Below, one piece after another: positions 1 through 5,483 of a DNA stretch of 5,483 bases; the first letter of the stretch is position 1, and each line of letters starts with the position of its first letter. Source of the stretch: Candidatus Glassbacteria bacterium RIFCSPLOWO2_12_FULL_58_11. Its GTDB lineage: Bacteria > Gemmatimonadota > Glassbacteria > GWA2-58-10. The notes below the pieces were generated by a model that made no database searches, had not been told where the DNA came from, and saw nothing but the letters and a program-made list of their open reading frames with translations. Location of the stretch: NCBI GenBank assembly GCA_001780825.1, contig MFIX01000114.1, positions 7,848 through 13,330 of the forward strand, in the 5' to 3' direction. The translations under genes and the position numbers were made by a program.

Positions 1-1
1 G

Positions 2-880
2 ATCGCTCCGGCCCTGGCCGGGACCGTACTTCTGGCCCTCGGGATGGGAGTCGGCAACGCCGCGGTGTTCAAGCTGGTGCCCCAGGCGGTCGCCGACGCG
101 GTGGGAGGAGCGGCAGGGTGGGTCGGCGGCGTGGGAGCGTTCGGGGGCTTTGTCATTCCTCCTGCCCTGGGAGCCATTGTCAGCCGCCAGGGACAGGCCG
201 GTTACGCCAACGGGTTCTGGATATTTGTCATCCTCTCCCTGGTCGGATTATCTCTCGCGCTGATCCTGGCCGGGAGCAGGACGGCGGAAGCCAGGAATGA
301 AACCCCGCACAAAGCCCCGGTTGACCTGCAGACCGCGGCCGTGATCAGCGGGACAGTCTCGGTCCTGGCTTTTTGTATTCTTTTCAATCCGGCGGCTTTC
401 CACATTATCGACAACCAGCAGGGTTACAGCCCCGTGCAGCCGGTTAATTATTCCCACAAGCTGCATGCCGGCGACAACCAGATCCCCTGCCTTTACTGCC
501 ATTTCGCCGCGGAAAAATCCGCAGCGGCGGGTATCCCGCCGGCCAATGTCTGTATGAACTGCCACACGCAGATCAAGACTGATTCGCCCGAGGTGCAGAA
601 GATTGTTACTGCGATTCATGATTCCCGGCCTGTCGCCTGGGTTCGCATTCACCATTTGCCGGATTTCGTGCGCTTTAACCACAGTGCTCACGTGGATGCC
701 GGGGTGCTGTGCCAGACCTGCCACGGCCCGGTGGAGACCATGGAGCGGGTCAGCCAGTTCAGCTCGCTGGAGATGGGCTGGTGTGTCAACTGCCACCGGC
801 AATACAACCGTAACTCTCCGCCGGAATTGAAAGTGCAGCCGGTGGCGGCTTCGACCGATTGTTCTGCCTGCCACTATTGA
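2..880 (+). CDS. NarK-like transporter C-terminus fused to pentaheme ActA-type cytochrome c (5' partial)
   Basis: The frame is open from base 2, so the gene starts upstream of the window; the ATG at 44 is internal. Residues below count from that ATG. Residues 1-76 resemble the last helices of NarK/NasA nitrate/nitrite porters: a GNAAVFKLVPQ stretch, then a glycine-rich GWVGGVGAFGGF segment like the family's second nitrate signature, then a hydrophobic helix at 58-76. After a polar linker comes another helix at 97-117. Residues about 127-278 are an ActA-like cytochrome with five CxxCH heme sites (C149, C170, C223, C247, C273) and SHKLH and NHSAH motifs whose histidines could be axial ligands. 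ActA normally has one N-terminal anchor helix plus about five hemes. Because an MFS protein ends in the cytoplasm, one added helix would place the hemes in the periplasm, where cytochrome c matures. ActB and ActC downstream support the ACIII role. I infer that the product passes electrons out of ACIII. Transport by the NarK part cannot be judged because most of it is missing. The domain calls are firm; that the fusion is natural rather than an assembly artefact is likely but unproven. Confidence 0.88.
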   Translation: MAPALAGTVLLALGMGVGNAAVFKLVPQAVADAVGGAAGWVGGVGAFGGFVIPPALGAIVSRQGQAGYANGFWIFVILSLVGLSLALILAGSRTAEARNETPHKAPVDLQTAAVISGTVSVLAFCILFNPAAFHIIDNQQGYSPVQPVNYSHKLHAGDNQIPCLYCHFAAEKSAAAGIPPANVCMNCHTQIKTDSPEVQKIVTAIHDSRPVAWVRIHHLPDFVRFNHSAHVDAGVLCQTCHGPVETMERVSQFSSLEMGWCVNCHRQYNRNSPPELKVQPVAASTDCSACHY

Positions 881-968
881 ATTTAATGATTATCCTGAGG
901 GGTAAGGTTGTTTGAATGAGAGCGTCAGTTAAAAGTTTTAGCCAACGGAATAAGAGCTTGAAAGTCCG

Positions 969-999
969 GCAGCTAAAGAAAGCTGAGCTGTGGAGCTGC
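969..999. repeat. short inverted repeat with clustered AGCT, upstream of the four-helix gene
   Basis: GCAGCT at 969-974 is matched by AGCTGC at 994-999, giving a possible 6-bp stem with a 19-base loop. Four AGCT tetramers lie within about 27 bases. There is no T-run after it, so it does not look like an intrinsic terminator. It sits about 28 bases before the next start codon and could be an operator or mRNA structure, but a 6-bp stem can occur by chance. Confidence 0.2.
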
Positions 1000-1027
1000 A
1001 ATTAAAATTCAACCTTCGGGAACAGGA

Positions 1028-1555
1028 ATGAAAGACTTGATCGGGAAAACGACCCTTCCGGTTAGGATCGGTATTTTACTGGCTGTTATGTCAATTATGT
1101 TCGGTTTTTCTGTCGGTATCGTATTTGGAGGTTTCGACACGATTCTCCGCAATGTCCTGAAAGCTAAGGCTGAAGCCGTGCTGGTTACGGTTTATAATAA
1201 TGATATTGATAAAATGAGAAGCATCCTCAACATGTCCGGTGGTTTAATCAAGATGGCGCATATCCACGCCAACGGCCTTGGCATATCGTCTCTTGCCTTA
1301 ATTTTCATGATGATTCTTTTCTGTCCTGATGGCAAGGCGAAAGATTCTGCTGCGGTTTGCCTGGGATTGGGTGCGCTTGGCTACTCCACCTTCTGGCTGT
1401 TCGCCGGTTTGAAAGCGCCCGGGCTGGGCAGCACGCAACTGGCGCATGATTCGCTCCATCTGCTTGCCATTCCTGCGGCGGCGATGTCGGTGGCCGGCTT
1501 ATTATTAACTTTTGGTTTGTTTGTCAGGGCGGCGTTTATAAAAAAGAAAGAATGA
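1028..1555 (+). CDS. four-helix membrane protein of unknown function with periplasmic-face histidines
   Basis: I do not recognise this 175-residue protein as a named family. Four hydrophobic helices are visible at about residues 14-36, 77-98, 107-128 and 145-167. Lysines and arginines at the N-terminus, in the loop at 99-106 and in the C-terminal KKKE tail suggest both ends are cytoplasmic. The 37-76 segment between helices 1 and 2 would then be periplasmic. It is long and charged, and may fold as an amphipathic helix. H78 and H80 (AHIHANG) begin helix 2 and H140 and H144 (AHDSLH) begin helix 4, so all four would lie near the periplasmic surface. That arrangement could bind heme or metal, which is inference only. 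The ATG at 1028 has a weak GGGA at 1018-1021, six bases upstream. The gene lies between actA-like and actB genes, where ACIII clusters usually have none, so an accessory role in the complex is plausible. Hand counting gives about 42% GC for 1081-1260, against over 60% in sampled parts of actB. Confidence 0.8.
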   Translation: MKDLIGKTTLPVRIGILLAVMSIMFGFSVGIVFGGFDTILRNVLKAKAEAVLVTVYNNDIDKMRSILNMSGGLIKMAHIHANGLGISSLALIFMMILFCPDGKAKDSAAVCLGLGALGYSTFWLFAGLKAPGLGSTQLAHDSLHLLAIPAAAMSVAGLLLTFGLFVRAAFIKKKE

Positions 1556-1606
1556 TCGTTGGGTTTATTTTTATTGCAAATGAACCGATAAGGCTCAATC
1601 GGGATC

Positions 1607-1611
1607 AGGAG
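1607..1611 (+). promoter_or_regulatory. ribosome binding site of the PPOX-like gene
   Basis: AGGAG lies eight bases before the ATG at 1620. It is the best Shine-Dalgarno match in the window and fixes the start of that gene. Confidence 0.75.
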
Positions 1612-1619
1612 ACTTTCCC

Positions 1620-2009
1620 ATGGAAACCGCAAAAGAGATCAACGCAATGTGCAAGGAAGTGCTGGCCGGGGCGGAGTGGGCCTCGATAGTAACCATCGAC
1701 CGCGGCGCACCTCATCTGGTGGCTACCTGGGGGCAGTATGTAACCGTGTACGATGATAAAACCCTTCTCATACCCGCCGGCGGTTACCACCGGACCGCGA
1801 TAAACCTCAAAAGTAATCCCGAGATGCAGTTGTTCGCCGTCAGCCGCAAAGTGAAACGTCCTGATGGGAGTATCGGCCAGGGATGCTTGATCTACGGCAA
1901 GGGCGCGGTCCAGACAAGGGGGAAATTCGCCGGAGAAATAAAAAAGAAATATCCATGGGCGCGGGGAGCGCTGGTAGTGAAAGTTAAAAAAGTCGAGATC
2001 CAACTTTAA
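1620..2009 (+). CDS. small FMN-binding split-barrel protein (pyridoxamine 5'-phosphate oxidase-like)
   Basis: This is a 129-residue soluble protein with no signal peptide or membrane helix, so it is expected in the cytoplasm. The pattern fits the PPOX-like FMN-binding split-barrel superfamily: an opening helix (about 3-16), a strand pair around SIVTID and PHLVATWGQYVTVY, a TLLIPAGGYHRTAINLKSNP segment where small members bind flavin phosphate, and later strands around MQLFAVSRKV, GCLIYGKGAVQT and ALVVKVKKVEIQL. The length suits the minimal single-domain form. Such proteins bind FMN, F420 or heme and many have no known substrate, so I assign no reaction. Pyridoxal phosphate synthesis is unlikely because true PdxH enzymes are much longer. 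It follows the four-helix gene by 64 bases and precedes actB by 71 bases on the same strand, so co-transcription with the act genes is likely. Its place in an ACIII cluster is unusual. Confidence 0.8.
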   Translation: METAKEINAMCKEVLAGAEWASIVTIDRGAPHLVATWGQYVTVYDDKTLLIPAGGYHRTAINLKSNPEMQLFAVSRKVKRPDGSIGQGCLIYGKGAVQTRGKFAGEIKKKYPWARGALVVKVKKVEIQL

Positions 2010-2080
2010 TGGCCTGGGCGAAGAAGGATTCCAGCCCTTGAACCATATTTCGTGAACAAAAGACCGGCTCCGAATATCAG

Positions 2081-5035
2081 ATGACTATGCGAAAAGATTT
2101 TAAAAGTCCGACCTCAGGCAAAAAATTGCAGGAAGATGGAAAAGAGCATCCCGTGGAAAGGACTGCCGCCGGTGCGCTGGGCCGCCGTTCGTTCCTTCAG
2201 GCAGGCGGTTTGTCTCTGGCTGCGGCGGCCTTGTCCGGCTGCCAGAAACCGTTTGAAAAAGCCATCCCCTATCTTATTCAGCCGGAAGAGATAGTCCCCG
2301 GCGTGGCTAACTGGTACGCCTCGACCTGTGGGGGCTGTCCGGCAAGTTGCGGCATCCTGGCCCGGACCCGCGAGGGCCGGCCGGTCAAGCTGGAGGGCAA
2401 CGACCTGGATACGCGCACGGGCGGCGGGTTGTGCGCGGTCGGCCAGGCCACGGTCTGGTCGCTTTACGACTCAGAGCGCCTGAAAGGCCCGGTGGCAGGC
2501 GGCAAGGCGGTTAGCTGGGACGAGGCGGACAAGTTGATCTGGGAAAAACTGCTCGAGCTGGACCGAGCCGGCAAGGAAATCCGCCTGCTGACCGGGACGA
2601 TCGTGAGCCCGGCTGCGAGCCGGGCCGTGGAGACTTTCCTGTCGAGCTTTTCCAAGGCCAGGCATGTGAGCTATGACCCGGTTTCAGCCTCGGCGATCCG
2701 CGAGGCTTACCGCATTACCCACGGCCGGGCCATGCTGCCCTCATACCGTTTCGACCGGGCCGCTCTGATAGTCTCATTCGATGCCGATTTTCTCGGGACT
2801 TGGCTTTCTCCAGTAGAGTTCACCCATCAGTACACCTCCGGGCGAAGGCTCGGAGATGGTAATACGGCTATGTCCCGCCACGTGCAGCTCGAGTCGCGGC
2901 TTTCGCTGACCGGCGCGAACGCCGACCAGCGGATTTGTATCGCTACCTCGGATCAGTTCCCCGCTCTTCTCCGGCTGGCCGGACAGCTCGCCCGCCTGGC
3001 CGGAGCGGAATCGGATAGTCAACTCTTTCCGGATGAGGCGGGGCCTGCCGATGACAGACTGCGCGGCACGCTGGCTGAACTGGCCGGGCAGCTCTGGGCC
3101 GCTCGCGGAAAGAGCCTGGTGGCCTGCGGCTCGAACGAAACCCGGGTGCAGCTACTAGCCGCTTATATAAACCACCTGCTTGGCGGTGAGGGAAACACCC
3201 TGGACCTGGAGCGCCCATCGGCCTGCCGGCAGGGCGATGAGGCCGGCCTGGCCGGTTTTATCGAAGACATGAATGCGGGCAAAGTGGGAGCGTTGATCGT
3301 TTGGGGAGTCAACCCGGCCTACTCCTATCCCGAGGTAGAGTTATTCACCGATGCGATGAAACGGGTGGAGCTCACGGTTTCGCTCAATGGCTGGAAGGAT
3401 GAGACTGCCGAACTGGCCGATTGCCTCTGCCCGGATCACCATTACTTGGAGGCCTGGGGGGATTCGGAGCCCAGCCCGGGCTGCTATACGCTGCGTCAAC
3501 CCGCTATCCGGCCGCTTTTTGACACGCGCCACGCCGTGGAAAGCCTGCTGGCCTGGACCGGAAGAAAAGTCGAGGCTTATGATTACCTGCGGGATTTCTG
3601 GCGCGAGCAGGTTTTTCCGAAACAGTCCGAATTTCCGGATTTTGAAAAGTTCTGGGAATCCGTCCTGCGCAACGGAGTCTGCCGGGTATCCGGAGAGACT
3701 GCCGCGGGGATCGCGCCTGCCGGGTTCAGTAGGGAAGCATTCAGCCAGGCGCTCCAAAGCTGTCTCGACAGCGGCATTTCTGCCACGGAAGCCGACTCCG
3801 GGATTCAGCTCGACCTTTATCAGCCGGTTTCCATGCAGGACGGCTCCTGCGCGAACATCCCCTGGCTGCAGGAGCTGCCTGACCCGATCTCCAAAGTGAC
3901 CTGGGACAATGTAGCCTTGCTTGCCCCGTCGACCGCCTCCGGGCTTGGCCTGAGGGATGGAGATATTGTCAGGGTAAGCCGGGGAACGGTACAGATCGAG
4001 TTGCCGGTGGCTCTCCAGCCGGGCCAGCACGAGCGGGTGGTATCGATAGCGCTGGGCTATGGACGCACCCGCGCAGGCCGCGCAGGCAGCGTAGTCGGCG
4101 TTAATGCCTATCGCCTGGTCGAGCTCGATCAGGGAACTTTCCGCTACAGCGGCGCTCGGGTGCTCCTGGAGCCTGCCGGCGGAAGAGTGGAGCTGGCCAG
4201 AACCCAGACTCACGACCGCCTGGAAAACCGTCCGCTGGTTTGGGATCTCTCGTTAAACAGCTACCTGGAGCATCACGCCGGACAGCAACGCGACAAGGTT
4301 CATCAGAAGATCACTCTGTGGGAAGCTCACGAGCACAAGGAGCACCGCTGGGCGATGGGGTTGGACCTGAACCTCTGCACCGGCTGCGCGGCCTGCGTGA
4401 TCGCCTGCCAGGCCGAAAACAACATTCCCACGGTGGGCCGGCAGGAGGTACAGCGCCGCAGAGAGATGCACTGGCTCCGCATCGACCGCTATTACACCGG
4501 ACCGGAAGAAGAGCCTTCGGTTCTCTTCCAGCCGATAATGTGCTCCCAGTGCGATAATGCCCCGTGCGAAACGGTCTGCCCGACGCTCGCCGCGGTGCAC
4601 TCCAGCGACGGGCTCAACATGCAGGTCTATAACCGCTGTATCGGCACCCGCTATTGTGAAAACAACTGCCCGTTCAAAGTCAGGCGGTTCAACTGGTTCA
4701 ATTACAACAAAACCCGCGAGTTCGAGAACCTGGTCCTGAACCCGGATGTCACGGTGCGAAGCCGCGGAGTCATGGAAAAATGCACTTTTTGCGTGCAGCG
4801 TATCCAGGAGAAAAAAATCCTGGCCCGCAACGAACGCCGCCCGGTGGCTGATGGCGAGATCAGGCCCGCCTGCGCCCAAAGCTGTCCGGCCGGAGCGATC
4901 GTTTTCGGGGATTTGAAAGACCCGGAAAGCCGGATTTCACGACTCTTTAAAGATAGCCGGCATTTCCGGCTCTTGACCGAGCTCAACATCGAGCCGGCGG
5001 TCGCCTATCTGAGCAAGGTGCGGAACAAAGCCTGA
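2081..5035 (+). CDS. actB: ACIII iron-sulfur subunit ActB (molybdopterin oxidoreductase-like plus 4Fe-4S ferredoxin-like fusion)
   Basis: This 984-residue protein is the large electron-transfer subunit of ACIII, expected on the periplasmic face. An extended N-terminus carries a twin-arginine motif (R35-R36-S-F-L) and a hydrophobic stretch ending in an LSGC lipobox at C54, so it is probably Tat-exported and lipid-anchored. Residues about 75-700 form the ActB1 domain, related to molybdopterin enzymes. It keeps C83, C86, C90 and C118 in the family's CxxCxxxC-x27-C cluster spacing. No cysteine lies between C118 and C286 where a molybdenum ligand would be expected, in line with ACIII lacking Mo. 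Residues about 755-970 form ActB2, with cysteine groups at 766/769/772/776, 821/824/829/833, 853/859/863 and 901/904/931/935. In the third group a threonine (T856) replaces the second cysteine, as expected for the [3Fe-4S] cluster reported for ACIII. The ATG at 2081 is the first possible start after an in-frame TGA at 2039; an ATG at 2087 is also possible, and neither has a clear ribosome binding site. Automated annotation may call this a molybdopterin oxidoreductase, but the fusion and the actC neighbour argue for ActB. Confidence 0.95.
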   Translation: MTMRKDFKSPTSGKKLQEDGKEHPVERTAAGALGRRSFLQAGGLSLAAAALSGCQKPFEKAIPYLIQPEEIVPGVANWYASTCGGCPASCGILARTREGRPVKLEGNDLDTRTGGGLCAVGQATVWSLYDSERLKGPVAGGKAVSWDEADKLIWEKLLELDRAGKEIRLLTGTIVSPAASRAVETFLSSFSKARHVSYDPVSASAIREAYRITHGRAMLPSYRFDRAALIVSFDADFLGTWLSPVEFTHQYTSGRRLGDGNTAMSRHVQLESRLSLTGANADQRICIATSDQFPALLRLAGQLARLAGAESDSQLFPDEAGPADDRLRGTLAELAGQLWAARGKSLVACGSNETRVQLLAAYINHLLGGEGNTLDLERPSACRQGDEAGLAGFIEDMNAGKVGALIVWGVNPAYSYPEVELFTDAMKRVELTVSLNGWKDETAELADCLCPDHHYLEAWGDSEPSPGCYTLRQPAIRPLFDTRHAVESLLAWTGRKVEAYDYLRDFWREQVFPKQSEFPDFEKFWESVLRNGVCRVSGETAAGIAPAGFSREAFSQALQSCLDSGISATEADSGIQLDLYQPVSMQDGSCANIPWLQELPDPISKVTWDNVALLAPSTASGLGLRDGDIVRVSRGTVQIELPVALQPGQHERVVSIALGYGRTRAGRAGSVVGVNAYRLVELDQGTFRYSGARVLLEPAGGRVELARTQTHDRLENRPLVWDLSLNSYLEHHAGQQRDKVHQKITLWEAHEHKEHRWAMGLDLNLCTGCAACVIACQAENNIPTVGRQEVQRRREMHWLRIDRYYTGPEEEPSVLFQPIMCSQCDNAPCETVCPTLAAVHSSDGLNMQVYNRCIGTRYCENNCPFKVRRFNWFNYNKTREFENLVLNPDVTVRSRGVMEKCTFCVQRIQEKKILARNERRPVADGEIRPACAQSCPAGAIVFGDLKDPESRISRLFKDSRHFRLLTELNIEPAVAYLSKVRNKA

Positions 5036-5064
5036 ATCTTTCTGAACTTCGATTGGTCGATACC

Positions 5065-5483
5065 TTGAGTGAAACAACCCTGTCAGTACTGAGAGAACCC
5101 CTGATAAAGGGTGAACGCGGCTGCGGTCAAGTCAGCGATGAGATCACCTCGATTCTGAACCGCAAGGCCGGTAAAGGCTGGTGGCTGGCATTCGCTCTTT
5201 CTTCCTCATTGTTGCTGCTCGGCGTCGTGGCGGTCTTATATACGTTTATTGAGGGTATCGGGGTGTGGGGACTGAACAAGACCGTAGGCTGGGGTTTCGA
5301 CATAACGAATTTCGTCTTCTGGGTGGGTATCGGGCATGCCGGCACACTGATTTCCGCTATCCTGTTCCTGTTCCGCGAGAAATGGAGAACCTCGGTGAAC
5401 CGGGCGGCCGAAACCATGACAATTTTCGCTATCATCTGCGCGGGCCTGTTTCCACTGATACACCTTGGCCGTATCTGGCAGGC
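5065..5483 (+). CDS. actC: ACIII membrane subunit ActC, NrfD/PsrC-like, N-terminal part (3' partial)
   Basis: A frame from TTG at 5065 is open to the window end and gives 139 residues of ActC, the NrfD-like membrane subunit that binds quinol in ACIII. The opening REPLIKGE is typical of ActC N-termini. Helices appear at about 39-62, 81-103 and 117-135. The segment from GIGVWGLN through GWGFDITNFVFW and GIGHAGTLIS, then AGLFPLIHLGR, is highly characteristic of the family. H91 and H133 lie in or near helices on conserved stretches. The remaining helices, out of about ten expected, lie beyond the window. No ATG is available near the N-terminus. TTG at 5065 gives a natural family-like start; TTG at 5053 is an alternative, and neither has a Shine-Dalgarno sequence. 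The gap to actB is only 29 bases, so translation may be coupled to the upstream gene. Gene identity is firm; the exact start is uncertain. Confidence 0.9.
   Translation, partial: MSETTLSVLREPLIKGERGCGQVSDEITSILNRKAGKGWWLAFALSSSLLLLGVVAVLYTFIEGIGVWGLNKTVGWGFDITNFVFWVGIGHAGTLISAILFLFREKWRTSVNRAAETMTIFAIICAGLFPLIHLGRIWQ

Noticed and set aside
248..874. 208-residue minus-strand frame opposite the cytochrome domain
   Set aside because: The plus strand here encodes five CxxCH heme sites in one frame; the antisense product is arginine-rich with no family pattern.
881..1027. Possible promoter in the 147-base gap (TTGAAT near 912, AT-rich downstream)
   Set aside because: No convincing -10 element at proper spacing, and the genes may simply be co-transcribed.
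1605..2003. 132-residue minus-strand frame covering the PPOX-like gene
   Set aside because: The plus-strand gene has a strong ribosome binding site and a recognisable fold; the antisense frame has neither.
2010..2080. Possible terminator between the PPOX-like gene and actB
   Set aside because: No stable GC-rich stem followed by a T-run is visible.
3387..3899. 170-residue plus-strand frame inside actB
   Set aside because: It is an out-of-frame shadow with serine/arginine-rich low-complexity content; the actB frame is continuous through it.
3341..4213. 290-residue open frame on the minus strand
   Set aside because: It lies wholly inside actB, antisense, and its translation shows no recognisable domain. 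Long antisense frames are common in GC-rich genes.
4253..4879. 208-residue minus-strand frame
   Set aside because: It is antisense to the ActB2 cysteine motifs and has no independent support.
2081..5035. Annotation as a catalytic molybdopterin oxidoreductase
   Set aside because: The C-terminal ferredoxin-like fusion, the absence of a likely Mo-ligand cysteine and the adjacent actC identify it as ActB, although a serine ligand cannot be formally excluded.

Overview
This window is most of the front half of an alternative complex III (ACIII, act) gene cluster, with all genes on the + strand. ACIII is a membrane quinol oxidase complex that replaces cytochrome bc1 in many bacteria. It oxidises quinol and passes electrons to periplasmic carriers or directly to terminal oxidases. 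The source looks like a GC-rich, Gram-negative, respiring, probably uncultivated bacterium. The evidence is Tat-type export of an iron-sulfur subunit, pentaheme cytochrome c and the ACIII type. The sequence does not let me name a phylum.

Layout: (1) 2-880, the 3' part of a gene whose product joins the C-terminal end of a NarK-type nitrate/nitrite transporter to an extra membrane helix and a pentaheme ActA-like cytochrome c. The 5' end lies outside the window. (2) 881-1027, a short AT-richer gap. (3) 1028-1555, an unrecognised protein with four membrane helices and four histidines predicted at the periplasmic face. (4) 1620-2009, a small FMN-binding split-barrel (PPOX-like) protein. (5) 2081-5035, ActB, a fusion of a molybdopterin-oxidoreductase-like domain and a four-cluster ferredoxin-like domain. 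(6) 5065-5483, the start of ActC, the NrfD-like quinol-binding membrane subunit, probably beginning at TTG and cut by the window end.

Working model: ActC takes electrons from membrane quinol, the ActB iron-sulfur chain carries them across the periplasmic face, and the ActA hemes pass them on. Here the heme subunit is tethered to a NarK-like permease, which suggests a link to nitrate or nitrite respiration (inference). The two extra genes between actA and actB are not standard act genes. They may be accessory subunits or maturation factors, or a later insertion. The four-helix gene has clearly lower GC than actB.

No gene-free stretch exceeds 300 bases. I saw no tRNA, rRNA, CRISPR array, insertion sequence or convincing terminator.
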